From Nemophila menziesii (lineage: Eukaryota; Streptophyta; Magnoliopsida; Boraginales; Hydrophyllaceae): a stretch of 64,000 nucleotides of DNA. Positions 24,320-35,689 of the stretch are shown here, piece by piece. Below the pieces are notes generated by a model. The model was not told where the DNA came from and made no database searches. It saw only the letters and a list, made by a program, of their open reading frames with translations. Positions within the stretch are counted from its first letter, which is position 1; each line of letters begins with the position of its first letter. The position numbers were made by a program, and so were the translations under genes. Location of the stretch: contig JARWIR010000016.1 of NCBI GenBank assembly GCA_029959085.1, positions 20,345,499 through 20,409,498 of the forward strand. The letters run 5' to 3'.

Positions 24320-27300
24320 GCCCCCCACAAGCGGAACATGAATATTGTGAGTGTTCAGCTTGGAAAGAATGCTATGAAAGGGAAATGATCCAAGCGGTTT
24401 AGTAAAAATATCAGCAAGTTGTAGTGAAGATGGAATGTAGAACAATTTGATCAATCCTGCTTGCAATTTTTCACGAGTGATTTTACAATCAATATCAACA
24501 TGCTTAGTTTTCTCATGTTGTATTGGATTGGTAGCCATAGCTATGGCGGATTTGCTGTCAGAAAAAACAAGAGCAGGTGATTCATGAGGTATACCATAAT
24601 CATTGAGTGCAAAAACAAGCCATTGCAGTTCACATGTAGTAGCAGCTAAAGCTCTATATTCAGCTTCTGCAGACGATTTACTGATTGTTGTTTGCTTTTT
24701 ACTCTTCCACGAAATAAGTGAATCACCAAGAAATACACAAAAGCCAGTAATACTTCGTCGTGTATCCACACAACCAGCCCAATCACTATCACAAAATGCT
24801 TTGAGCTTAATTTCAGAGGAGCTAGAAAGAAACAAACCTTGACCAGGCGCAAGTTTAATATAACGTAGAACTCGCTGAGCTGCATTCCAGTGGTTTGTTG
24901 AAGGTTTAGCCAAGAATTGACTAAGGCAATTTACAGAGAAAGCAATGTCGGGGCGAGTAATTGTTAAGTATAATAATCGTCCAATTAGGCGCCTATAAGA
25001 GGATGGTTTCTCAAGAAGCTCAGTTTCATCATTTTTGAGTTTTAAAGTGGACTCCATTGGAAATTGACAAGGTTTTGAACCCAATAATCCACACTCCATA
25101 AGTATATCAAGAGCGAATTTGCGTTGACAAATTGTTATACCTTTAGATGAACGAGCAACTTCAATTCCTAAGAAGAATTTTAGTTCTCCCAAGTCTTTGA
25201 TAGTGAACTTGTCATGTAGAAAACTTTTGAGCTTCAAGATTTCTTGAATTGAGTTACTTGTGAGTATAATATCATCCACATAGACAAGTAGAGCAATGAA
25301 AAATGTAGTTCCACGCTTTATGAACAGACTATAATCACTGTCTGAATGTACAAAACCATAGTCAATTAACGCAGAAGAGAGTTTAGCAAACCATTGGCGA
25401 GAAGCTTGTTTTAGGCCATATAGACTTTTATTCAACTTGCAAACCGAGTTAGAAGGTGCATCAAGACCTTGAGGTAGTGTCATATACACATCCTCATGCA
25501 AATCACCATGTAAAAATGCATTGTTGACATCTAATTGGTGCAAGCACCAGTTATTAAGTGAAGCTAAAGCTAGAATTAACCTGATAGACACAAGTTTAGC
25601 CACAGGAGAGAAGGTGTCAAAAAAGTCTAACCCTTCTTGTTGATTGTAACCCTTGGCAACTAGCCTGGCTTTGTGCCTCTCCAAAGTACCATCTGCATTG
25701 TACTTCAGCTTAAAAACCCACTTTGAGCCAATGGGAGTAATGTTAGGAGAATTAGGTACAATTGTCCATGTGTTATTGTTTTGTAAGGCAGTTAATTCCT
25801 TTTGAATGGCATTCATCCATTCAATTGAGGTGGAGGCTTCTTTGTAGGATTTTGGTTCTGAAGCTGAGGTTATGGAGGAAATGAAAGATGTATATGAAGG
25901 AGAAAGGTTAGCTGTACCAATAAAATCTTGAATGGGGTAGAGTTGGTGAGTTGGGGGTTGTGAGGAAGTACAATAGGATGTGGAATGACATATATAATCA
26001 CTAAGGTAAGAGGGTGGATTTCTTGTTCTGAGAGGTCTTGAGGTTTGATTTGAAGAAGTAGTTGTGTTTGGTTGAGGTGTATTTTGAGTAGGTAGATGTG
26101 TATCAAGTATTGGAGTAGAAGGAGGTGGGAACAGAAGTGTATGGATTTGTGTAGGTGGAGTGTTTGAGACAAAAGGAAAAATAGACTCATGAAATACCAC
26201 ATTTCTAGATGTAAAGACTTTGTATGAGTCTAAGTCAAGGAGTTTGTATCCTTTTGTACCTATAGGGTAGCTCAGGAAGATGCATTTGGTAGCCCTATAG
26301 TCAAATTTTGTTCTGTGATTTTGTAGAGTTGAGGCATAACATAGTGAACCGAAAACTCTCAAGTGTTTGAGGGATGGAGGCTTGTTGTATAACATTTGAT
26401 ATGGTGTTTGATTGTTGAGCAAAGGAGTAGGTAGTCTATTTATTAAATGAGCAGCAGTAAGCACAGATTCACTCCAAAACTGAAGAGGTAAGTTAGATTG
26501 GAACATTAAGGCTCTGGCTGTGGTTAATAAATGTTGGTGTTTTCTCTCTACCAATCCATTTTGTTGTGGTGTTTCAACACAACTCAGTTGATGTATAATT
26601 CCATGTTGAGAGTAGAATTCAGGTAACATAAACTCAGGGCCATTATCTGACCTTATTGACTTAATACACACATCAAATTGAGTTTTGATCAAGTTGTAAA
26701 AAGATATTAAGTGAGTTTTGACTTCTGACTTAGCACACATTAAGTATATCCATGTACATCTCGAGAAATCATCCACTATAGTCAAAAAATAGCTATGTCC
26801 TGAATAAGAAACTTGATTAAAGGGTCCCCAAATATCACAGTGTATCAGCTCAAAACAACTAGAGCTGTGAGTTTGAGAAATGGGAAATACAAGCTTCTTT
26901 TGTTTAGCATAATGACAAGAGCTACAAATATTTGATGGAAGAAATGAAATAGAGGAGTCTATTTGTTTAAGAGCAGCTAACTTAGCTTTTGAGGGGTGGC
27001 CTAATCTTGAATGCCAAACATCAAAATCTTCATTTGTTTTTGCTAAGCAAGCCTGAGATGAAGAAGTAGGAGTAGCAGAATGAATGTAGTAGAGTCCTCT
27101 TTGTTCATAGGCAATCCCAATCATCTTCTGAGTTGTTTGTTCCTGGAGAATACAATGAGAAGGGAAGAATACAATTGATATATTGGAGTCTTTAGTCAGT
27201 TTTGATATAGATAGTAAATTGTATTTGAATGTAGGTACACATAGTACATTATGTAGAGTAATGGCATTGTTTATCCATACACTACCCTTGTGTGTAGCAT

Positions 27301-28510
27301 TTATAATCTCACCATTAGGAAGTTTAACAGGAGTGGTAATACAAACAATATTAGCAGAATATAGAGAGCAAGAATATATAAGGTGATCAGTTGCACCTGT
27401 ATCAAGAATCCAAGAAGCTTTGCTTGAGGTTCCTTCATGTGTAGAGACTTGATGAACAGCTGCTTGAGTATGGGTTTGATCTGTAGATGAGTTAGCTAGA
27501 GTAATAAGTTTGCTTATTTCTTCAGGTGAGAAGTCATAAGAAGTGAGAGGTTTAAGATCAGTTTCAGGAGAGTCTTGAGCATCAACACAATGAGCCTTCA
27601 CATTTTGAGTTTTAGAGCTATTATTCATGATGAAACGCCTTCCTTTTGGTCCATCCCAACCAATTGGATAACCATGAATCTGAAAACATGTATCAATTGT
27701 GTGTCCTGTGTAACCACAATGAGTACACATCATCTTCTTTCTTTCAAAATAACTGTTTGATTTGTGTAAGTTCTTAGTGTAAAAAGCATGAGCTGAAGGA
27801 TCAATTGATGTATTAGTTAGGGCTCTTTGACTTTCTTCCTGATTGAGCATAGCAAATACAGAATTCACACTAGGTAAAGGATCCATGAGGAGTATTTGAC
27901 TGCGTACTATGGCATATGAGTCATTTAAACCAATTAAAAACTTGATTATGAAGTCGTTTTGTTGTCTTTGAATTAAGGTTTCAAATAACCTACAAGTGCA
28001 ATTGTTCATATGTCCACAAGTGCAGCTTGGCATAGGTCTACACTGTGTATATTCATCCCACAATGATTTAAATTTTGCAAAATATTCAGAAACCGAATTA
28101 GAGTTTTGCGAAATTGAGCTTAAAGCTTTTTCAAGATGATAAGCTTGAGTGCCATTGCTTTTGTTAAAACGCGTTTTGATTTCATTAAAGAGTTCATAAG
28201 CTGAGTTAACATATAGTAGACTAGATCGAATTTCTTTAGAAATCGAGGTTAATAACCACGCTAGAACAAGATTGTTTGCTCTATTCCACGCAGTGTAAAG
28301 AGGTATATTAGTTAAAGGAGGTTGAAGAAGCTCACCATTGATGAAGCCGAGTTTGTTTTTGACTGATAAAGCAATTTCTATGGCTCGTTTCCAAGATAGG
28401 TAGTTATCGCCGGTGAGAACATCGGAAACAAGAGAGACGCCGGTGTTTTCACTAGGATGGAGATAGTAGGGGCTTGAGAAATCTTCTGTGATAGAAGGTT
28501 GTGTCGCCAT
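24245..28510 (-). CDS. Ty1-copia Gag-Pol polyprotein, 1421 residues, intact
   Basis: Domains in order: Gag (about 30-240, GDNYLSW start), zinc knuckle C262-x2-C265-x4-H270-x4-C275, aspartic protease (D370-T-G-A), integrase HHCC (H500, H505, C529, C532), integrase core D559, D622, E655, reverse transcriptase with YVDD at 1077-1080, and RNase H with D1241, E1282/E1284 and D1318, ending in DIFTKPLG. No stop or frameshift interrupts it, and length matches full-length copia polyproteins. The SDNGPEF and VETPQQNGLVERKHQ wording and a D-E spacing of 32 residues resemble the Arabidopsis RE1-like copia group. The ATG at 28510 follows the PBS by about 50 bases. The C-terminal tail after residue 1375 extends into the 3' LTR. 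Confidence 0.97.
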   Translation of the reverse strand: MATQPSITEDFSSPYYLHPSENTGVSLVSDVLTGDNYLSWKRAIEIALSVKNKLGFINGELLQPPLTNIPLYTAWNRANNLVLAWLLTSISKEIRSSLLYVNSAYELFNEIKTRFNKSNGTQAYHLEKALSSISQNSNSVSEYFAKFKSLWDEYTQCRPMPSCTCGHMNNCTCRLFETLIQRQQNDFIIKFLIGLNDSYAIVRSQILLMDPLPSVNSVFAMLNQEESQRALTNTSIDPSAHAFYTKNLHKSNSYFERKKMMCTHCGYTGHTIDTCFQIHGYPIGWDGPKGRRFIMNNSSKTQNVKAHCVDAQDSPETDLKPLTSYDFSPEEISKLITLANSSTDQTHTQAAVHQVSTHEGTSSKASWILDTGATDHLIYSCSLYSANIVCITTPVKLPNGEIINATHKGSVWINNAITLHNVLCVPTFKYNLLSISKLTKDSNISIVFFPSHCILQEQTTQKMIGIAYEQRGLYYIHSATPTSSSQACLAKTNEDFDVWHSRLGHPSKAKLAALKQIDSSISFLPSNICSSCHYAKQKKLVFPISQTHSSSCFELIHCDIWGPFNQVSYSGHSYFLTIVDDFSRCTWIYLMCAKSEVKTHLISFYNLIKTQFDVCIKSIRSDNGPEFMLPEFYSQHGIIHQLSCVETPQQNGLVERKHQHLLTTARALMFQSNLPLQFWSESVLTAAHLINRLPTPLLNNQTPYQMLYNKPPSLKHLRVFGSLCYASTLQNHRTKFDYRATKCIFLSYPIGTKGYKLLDLDSYKVFTSRNVVFHESIFPFVSNTPPTQIHTLLFPPPSTPILDTHLPTQNTPQPNTTTSSNQTSRPLRTRNPPSYLSDYICHSTSYCTSSQPPTHQLYPIQDFIGTANLSPSYTSFISSITSASEPKSYKEASTSIEWMNAIQKELTALQNNNTWTIVPNSPNITPIGSKWVFKLKYNADGTLERHKARLVAKGYNQQEGLDFFDTFSPVAKLVSIRLILALASLNNWCLHQLDVNNAFLHGDLHEDVYMTLPQGLDAPSNSVCKLNKSLYGLKQASRQWFAKLSSALIDYGFVHSDSDYSLFIKRGTTFFIALLVYVDDIILTSNSIQEILKLKSFLHDKFTIKDLGELKFFLGIEVARSSKGITICQRKFALDILMECGLLGSKPCQFPMESTLKLKNDETELLEKPSSYRRLIGRLLYLTITRPDIAFSVNCLSQFLAKPSTNHWNAAQRVLRYIKLAPGQGLFLSSSSEIKLKAFCDSDWAGCVDTRRSITGFCVFLGDSLISWKSKKQTTISKSSAEAEYRALAATTCELQWLVFALNDYGIPHESPALVFSDSKSAIAMATNPIQHEKTKHVDIDCKITREKLQAGLIKLFYIPSSLQLADIFTKPLGSFPFHSILSKLNTHNIHVPLVGGCWNATNELDKKELEQIIQKNNCRD
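24320..24335 (-). other. Copia polypurine tract
   Basis: On the minus strand, ttgtggggggc lies directly before the 3' LTR, where plus-strand DNA synthesis is primed. Confidence 0.85.
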
Positions 28511-28562
28511 GAGTGAAGGATGGAGTTTAGATGAGAAGTAGGTGCGGAATTAAGCGAGATCA

Positions 28563-28574
28563 CATCTGATACCA
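28563..28574 (-). other. Copia primer binding site (tRNA-iMet)
   Basis: tggtatcagatg on the minus strand immediately follows the 5' LTR. The first ten bases match the usual initiator-Met PBS. Confidence 0.85.
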
Positions 28575-28912
28575 TGTGAAGATACGAGTAGCTCGAGAAG
28601 CCATTGAAGAGCCTTCAATGGAGCTAGAAGAAGAAGCAGTAGAAGTAGAAGAAGAAGATAGTAGAAGAGTGAGAGAGAAAAGCGAGAATATTATTGAAGA
28701 TAAGAGAGTGATCTTATTGTACACATATACACACTATATATACAAATACCATGAGCTAATCTTATCTAACAATTCAAGCTAACAGCTTTGTAACAGATTT
28801 CCAGCTGTAGATTCTCTTCTAACTGCTTTATTGCACTTTAGTCCCTGCAGTTATTCTTTTGTATAATTTGCTCCAGCTCCTTTTTGTCTAGTTCGTTAGT
28901 TGCATTCCAACA
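28575..28912 (-). repeat. Copia 5' LTR
   Basis: 338 bp, reads the same as the LTR at 23982-24319. Its promoter would drive the gag-pol frame on the minus strand. Confidence 0.97.
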
Positions 28913-29449
28913 GTAGGCGAGCCAAAAAAGCCAAAGAGTCCATGAGGGAAGCTCGCCTAACTATAGCTATAAAATCTAGTAGAAGGCATAGAGAGCTTCT
29001 TCCATGCGGTATAAGTTTTTTTTGTTAAAAAATATTAAAATACTATTTTACTCTTATGGGTTTATTTTCGTAATAATATGCTGAAAGTAATAAATATATA
29101 TATATATTTTTCTGAAGTTCAGGTAAGTTGTTGTAAAGTGGAGTTTCAAAGGGAGGACTTAAAAACTCCCGATATAACACAGTAACCTTTCTCTCCCAGG
29201 GCCACATCCCGAGATGAAAACCCTCCTCCAACCCCGATCACCGTTTACGGCGTAACCCTACCCTCCCCTTGCTCTACACCCACTCATCTACCTCTTTCTT
29301 CTCCCTCTTTCCGTTTCGTATGAAGTTTGATTTGATTTATATCTCTTTGCTCGGATATAGACATATAAGAATCTCTATCTCGTGTTTCGTTGAATTCTCG
29401 TTCTCGTTTATCTTCTGAAGTTCCGATCTTTTCTCTCTCTTAGCCTTAA

Positions 29450-30790
29450 ATGGCGAACATTAAAGACGATGGGAAAGGAGGATCTGATGATGAGTTAACT
29501 TTATCTCCAGATATGGAGGCTATTTATGCTACTTATGAAGAACCTAAGCTTTTTACTCGTATTGTCGCTTCAGGTAATATCAATCTTAATTATCTCAAGA
29601 AAATTATTATCCAACATTTGGGTATTACTGGAAGAATTTCTATTGAGAAAAGGGGCTTAAATCTGTGTGTTGTGAGCTTTGAAAACCCTAAAGATCTTGA
29701 TACAGTTTGGAATAATAGGCCCTACCATATTTTCGTATTTCATGTTCTTATACAAAGATAGGATGAGTGTATTTTGAACCCTAGTTTACTTAACGAGACC
29801 TCGTACTGGGTTAGAGTTATGGGTATTCCTCCTCTTTTTCTTAAAGAAGACAATGTGCAAAAAATTACTTCTAAACTTGGATTTGTAACTGATCTAGAGC
29901 TCCCAAAACCTGATAAATATAAGGAAAGCTCTGCAGTTAGAGTGAGAGTCAATTGATCTATTGATAAACCCGTACTCTCTGGATATATGTTTAAGATTTC
30001 TAATGGTCACTCAGTATGGATTTCATTTAAGTATGATAAGCTCTTTGACTTTTGTTATTTATGTGGTATAGTATCACATGATGAACAGAAATATGACAAC
30101 CCAGATAAGCTAATCAATAAACTTGGGAACTGGATTAGATTCTCTGAAACTGAAAAGAAACATAAAGAATTTTTATTTAAAGCTGAGAATGGCGGAAATT
30201 CAGCTAAGAAGAGAACAAAAAAACCGTTGAAATACAAGAATAAACAACAGTCCTCGAAAAATAGTATTAAAGAAGATAAAGCTGTTGGGAATAAAGCCAA
30301 GTTGGGTCAAGATAATGTGGTCCAATCTTTAATTCTACTCCCCAAAGTTAACTTGGGCCCTAAATGTCTGGAGGGAGTTACTTTCTCTTCTTCTATTAGA
30401 CCTTTAAGCCCAGGAGAAGTTAATAAATTGTGTGGGCCAGATTTCAGCCCAACTAAAGATAATAGCCCTAAGGTGGTCATTAACTCCTCTGTTACAGCTA
30501 ACTCTGATAAGAACATCTGCTTCGGATCTTTAGAAAGGAATAAAACTAGAACCCAACAGGTCAGAGTTGATCTAGGGTTACCAGCTGAGGATGATATTAT
30601 TTCACAAGTCCCTGCAACTCTTATCAACCCCATTTATGGGGAAGATGATGAGATGGCAGAGGCAAACTTGCTTGATAAGAATGATAATGCTGAATTTGAG
30701 GATAAATGGGACTATGAAGAGAATTCAGAGGGACTAGAGACTGAAGTGGTTTGCAGGGTTGACCCACATCAACCCCACCTCAATCAATGA
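29450..30790 (+). pseudogene. LINE ORF1: DUF4283 and zinc-knuckle RNA-binding protein, two stops
   Basis: A single frame runs from the ATG at 29450 to the stop at 30790 with two in-frame stops (29759-29761 and 29954-29956). The N-terminal part has the DUF4283 pattern (KIIIQHLGITGRISI ... VVSFENPKDLDTVWNNRPYHIF). A zinc knuckle follows near residue 200 (FCYLCGIVSHDEQKYD), with the final Cys replaced by Tyr. A lysine-rich, then acidic low-complexity tail completes it. The protein would bind LINE RNA. The lost zinc ligand and the stops argue that it is dead. Confidence 0.85.
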
Positions 30791-33700
30791 TCCTAGCTTG
30801 GAACTGTCAAGGGGTAGGAACTCCCTTGACAGAAATGAGCCTTACAGATTTGGCTAAGGTTCATCATTTTGAGGTAATTTTTCTTTCAGAAACTAAAAAT
30901 AAACTGCTTTATGTTTCTAAATTATGCAAAAAAATTAATATGAGTCTTGTAACTCATATTGACCCTGAAGGTTTATCTGGTGGATTAGCAATTTTCGTTA
31001 AAAATCCTGACAACTTTAAGATGTTGAGCCTAAATAAGAATATCATCTCTTGTTCTTATGAGTTCAACCTGATGGGATTTTGTGAAATTGTATTTGTTTA
31101 TGGACCTCCTCTGGATATTGATAAAGACAATTTCATTAAAGTTCTTTCAGAACTTCCAAATACTACTAGTTGCAGATGTGTATTGGGAAATTTCAATTTG
31201 ATTAGATACCCCTCTGAGAAAATGGGGGGTGATATTGGTACATCACATAGAAATAATATGGATCTTTTCAACTCATTCATAAACAAATATAAACTAGTGG
31301 AGTTGGTAAGTAAAGGATGTAACTTCTCTTGGTCTAACAAGAGAAGTGGCAACCAACTTATCAAGCAAAAACTAGATAGAATACTTGTTACTTCAGAGTG
31401 GATGGTTAAATTTCCCTATTCTTGGTGCTTTGTACTAACTCCTGCTGGTTCTGACCGCTCTCCAATTGTTCTTAATCCTGGTATCTCTAAACTGAGTAAG
31501 AACAATAGATTAATTATTGATAAAAATTGGCTCTTTGAAGATACTTTTTGTCAAATTATATTTGATAAATGGAATACTAAATTTTTTGATTCATGTACAG
31601 CTCCGAAAAAATTTGGTTGCAAGATTAAACATATTAATAAATACTCTCTGGACTAGAAAGAGAGTACTGAACAATAGAGTACTCATAACAACTTATCTAG
31701 CTCAGATGGTGAAGCTACCTAATGCCCCTTACTCGGATTCTAACAAAACTGAGATGGAAATTTTAAATAAGAACCTAGAAGAGGTTTGGAAGAAAAAAGA
31801 AGTACATTAGGCTGTGAGGTCCATGAATTTTTTGCTAAAGTTGGGTGATAAAAATACTAAGTATTACCATGCTTTGACTAAAATGAAAAGAAATATTAAT
31901 CACATTTCCTCTATTAAGAAAGGAAATGGAGAATGGGTACATGAGAAAGATGAAGTGATTCATGAAATTAAATCTTACTATAATGAGATATTCAAATCTA
32001 ATGGTAAGAGATTCTATGACCCTATCCTGTGTAAGGTAAAGAAAGTAGTAACTGAGGAGATGAATAATAATTTGATTCAGAAAGTTACACTTGATGAAAT
32101 CAAAGTGGCAGTTTGGTCCCTTGGAAGGGAGAAATCCCCAGGCCCTGATGGCTATGGTGGATTCTTCTTTAAGAAATTTTGGGAAGAAATAAAGTTTGAG
32201 TTGTTGAGCTTAGTGGAAGATTTTATGGTTAATAATGCATCTTTCACTGAAATTGATGAAACCATTATAGCACTTATTCCTAAGTGCTCTAATCCGGATA
32301 TGGTTAGCTCATTCAGGCCAATAAGTTGTGCTAATTTTATCTATAAAGTTATCTCAAAGATTCTTTCTAATAGACTTCAAAAGTGAATTGGAGAGGTAAT
32401 TTCTGAATCTCAAACAGCCTTCATACCTAGAAGGTCTATCTTTGAGAATATTATAATTGCTCAGGAGACTAGCCATTTTCTGAAAAATAAGAGAACTTCA
32501 AGTAAGTGTTACCTAGCAGTGAAAGCTGATATGAGTAAGGCATATGAAAACATTGAATGGGATTTTCTCATTGACTTACTAACTCAGATGGGATTTCATT
32601 TAACATGGGTTGAGTGGATATTTAATTGTGTCTCTTCTGTAACATATAAGATTAAAATCAATGGGCAACTATTTGATATTAATAAACCACAGAAAGGCAT
32701 TAGGCAAGGGGACCCCTTGTCACCATACTTGTTCTGTTTGGTTACTAAAGCTTTATCTTCTTTGATAGATTATTATGTGAAACTATGGCTCTTGCAAGGT
32801 ATTATAATTGCAAAAAAAAAAAACCCTATGATTACACACTTGTTATTTGCAGATGATAGCTTGTTTTTTCTTGAAGCTACTGAGTACAATGTTAAGATTT
32901 TTATCACTGCTCTTAACTGGTATTGCTATGCCTCAGGTCAGAAAGTAAACTTGAATAAAAGTGGGGGTTTTATTTAGCAAAAATACTCACACTCTACTTC
33001 AGAATGAACTTTTCAATATTATGAGGATGAATCAACTTCATGATTTAGGTAAATACCTTGGTATACCTTCTTCTTGGGGCTTATCAAAAGTTAAAGCTAT
33101 GGAATGGTTAATTGAAATGGTGTTGAAGAGAATGGATAGCTGGGATACTATTATGTTATCTAAGAGTGGGAAGGAAGTTCTCATTAAGGCCATTATAGGT
33201 TCTATTCCTAATTTTATTATGTCAGTGTTCTTAATTCCAAAGAAAGTCACCTCTCGCTTAACATCTTTGGTGGCTGATTTCTATTGGAATAATAAAGGTG
33301 AAAAGAGATGCCATTGGGTTAAATGGCAAACCTCAATGACTTCAAAAGATGATGGAGGGTTGGGTTTCAAAGATTTTCATTCTCAAAATTTGTCTTTATT
33401 GGCTTCTAATGCGTGGAAATTTTTGAATAATGATAACTCTCTGGTTTTCAAAGTTTTAAAAGGAAAGTATTTTCCTGACTCAGATTTCATAAATGCTTCT
33501 CTTTAATCAAATTGTTCTTGGGGCTGGAAGAGATTAATTGAGGGTAGAAATTGCTTTAAAATGAAATCTTTTGGATTATTGGCAATGGAACAAAAGTTAA
33601 AGTATGGACTGATAAGTGGATTCCACTAGATGTCCAAATTACTAAGCCTCTAAATTGTGAGATTTAGTATGTTACTGACTTATTCAATGTTGATAAAATA

Positions 33701-34998
33701 AGTTGGAATGTTGAATTATTACATGATATGTTTAACCCTCGGGTTGTAGCAACCATAACTGAGATGGAAATACCCTTTGTACCCTGTGATGACACCCCAA
33801 TTTGGAGTCTCTCCAATTCAGGTGATGTTACAGTCAAAGGGTTCTATCAAAAGTTATGGAGGGCTCAACAAAATACTGAGGCTCAGAAAGTTAAAGACAA
33901 AGGTACCTCATCTTTCAAACTTGAAATACAAGACTGGAAATTTATTTGGAAACTTGTTACTTTACCAAAAGTTAAAAATTTTATCTGGAAATGTTGTGAG
34001 AACGGCCTTGCAACAAATCTAAATAGATTTAAAAGGAGATCTACTCAATCTCCTTTATGTGATATATGTGGGATTTATGATGAAACTGTGGAGCATCTTT
34101 TGTTCCAATGTCCATGGGCTAGAGCAGCTTGGCTTGCTAGTCCATTGAACTTTAATTTCAGTGTTGAACCATCACTTAACTTCAATAAATGGATATCATT
34201 TGTGAGGAAATGCTCTAATGATAGAACAGATACATCACCTGAGATGGGAGAACTTGCTTGCTTTACTGCTTGGTTTATTTGGAAGGGCAGAAATGAGTTT
34301 GTTTTCAAAGGCATTGTCCATGACCCTATCAATTTGATCAAAAGAATGCTTATAGCCTATGATGAGTTTGTGTTAGCTAATGCTACAAAACCTGAGGCTA
34401 AAGATGAGGTAACTCATCAAGATTATGTTCCAAGTAGCTTGTTACTTATCTCAGAACCAAATGTGAATTTGAATGCCCCTTTTGTTTCAGATGAGGCAAA
34501 TAAATGGACCCCCCCCCTTTAAGTGGAAGGTTTAAGATTAACTGTGATGCCTCAGTGAAATCTAAAACTAACTTTGCTTCCTTTGCTTGTGTATTGCGCA
34601 ATTCTGCAGGTCAATTGGTTGAAGGCTTTGCAAATAAAATTACCACTAATTCAGTGACTGTAGCTGAAGGAAGGGCAGTTTTAAATGCTTGCAAGATGGC
34701 TTCACTCTATCCAGCTTGAAGTATTGCCATTGAAACTGATTGTCTTTCTTTTGTAAATCAAGTTAATGATATTTGTAAACTTGATAGTATTACTAAGGTG
34801 TTGGTTAAAAATGTTAGGTACTAGAAAGTGTTGTATAATATTCCAATCTTGTTTGTCAAGAGATCTAAAAATATGGTAGCTGATTGGGTTGCGAAACAAA
34901 CTCTTAGTGGGAGTTTGTTTGGCCTTTGGAGTATGTTTCCTCCTTCCCAATTAGCTAAGTTGATGTGTTTTGACTTTGAACCAGCAGGAATTGGCTAA
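30787..34998 (+). pseudogene. LINE ORF2: endonuclease, reverse transcriptase, zf-RVT, RNase H (about four frame changes)
   Basis: Endonuclease at 30787-31500: ILAWNCQG, SETK and KLDRILVT are kept, but the usual GDFN reads LGNFN and the SDH reads SDR, so two catalytic residues are changed. Reverse transcriptase at about 31814-33506: SPGPDGYGGFFF, IPKCSNPD, KADMSKAYENIEW, KGIRQGDPLSPYLF, and FADDSLFFLEA near 32848. zf-RVT at about 33940-34140: CDICGIYDETVEHLLFQC. RNase H at about 34530-34996: NCDAS, VAEGRAV, IETDC, MVADWVAK. Frames change near 31640, 32970, 33510 and 34510, and stops occur at 31654, 31808, 32384, 34717 and elsewhere. Confidence 0.9.
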
Positions 34999-35064
34999 AG
35001 TTTGTAATATTTTTTGGTAATGTTATGTATTTCTTTGACTAAAAAAAAAAGTTATTGTAAAGTG

Positions 35065-35440
35065 TATTTTTTATTTTATTTTAATAATTTTTTTCTGTAG
35101 TATAAATACCAACCCACCTCCCCTAGAAGACCCTTTTATCTCCTGTTCTCTTTCTTCTCCAACTTCACGAGCGCTTTCCTCCATTTTTGGAAAACGTTCT
35201 CCGCTTTTACTTCTCCAATCAATGCAGTAGAAGTTCCAAAACCTACACACGTTTAAGGTTTGTAGGGGGAATTTATGTTTCATATTTAAAAAAGAAATAT
35301 TACGGGTGGTGAATACATCAAGTCTAGTTGAAGAGTGATTCTGCAGTAGGTGTAGTTACCCATCCTCCAAAAGTAATGGCTAAGAATAAAGATTTGAAAA
35401 GGTTAGTTATTTTTTTGAGGTTTGATGGATTTCTTGTTGT
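35065..35440 (+). other. Promoter- and leader-like host sequence, possible first exon
   Basis: A TATA-like tataaata lies at 35101, then a CT-rich leader-like stretch, then ATG GCT AAG AAT AAA GAT TTG AAA AG followed by gttagt near 35376-35406. This could be a start codon with a short first coding exon and splice donor. No downstream exon was identified, so it may be a captured or broken gene start. Confidence 0.3.
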
Positions 35441-35689
35441 TTTACGATGGGTTTTCGTCTTAATTCCTTTACTATAAGAAATTTTTTGTTTGACTTCTAT
35501 AACATTATAAACTGGATAGAAAACATTATAGTTGTAATAGTCAAAACAAGAATGGGTTTTTGGTTTTATTTTGTCTGGCTTAGTTAGCTTCTTGATTTTC
35601 AAATATTAAAATGGATGAATGTTGTGTTTCAATCATGTAATTTTGAAATTTAAGGAATGTAATTAACAATTTTTGAATGATATTAGTGC

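Larger units (their letters stand above)
23977..28917 (-). mobile_element. Complete Ty1-copia retrotransposon with LTRs that read as identical
   Basis: The LTRs are 23982-24319 and 28575-28912, each 338 bp; reading both in full I found no difference. The 5-bp target duplication is GTAGG (23977-23981 and 28913-28917). On the minus strand the 5' LTR (28912-28575, starting TGTTGG, ending CACA) is followed at once by the PBS tggtatcaga, complementary to initiator tRNA-Met. The PPT ttgtggggggc sits just before the 3' LTR. A single 1421-codon gag-pol frame fills the interior. All parts needed for movement are present, so this is a recent and possibly competent copy. Confidence 0.97.
29127..35064 (+). 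mobile_element. Full-length LINE (L1-type), inactivated, with 14-bp TSD
   Basis: gttgttgtaaagtg (29127-29140) before the element and gttattgtaaagtg (35051-35064) after its A-tract (35041-35050) form a target-site duplication with one mismatch. This makes 29141-35050 a complete 5.9-kb insertion. It has a GC-richer 5' UTR (29141-29449), ORF1 (29450-30790), ORF2 (30787 to about 34998) and a short 3' UTR. ORF2 starts 4 bases inside the end of ORF1. Stops and frameshifts are moderate in number, so it is younger than the LINE at the window start. Confidence 0.92.
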
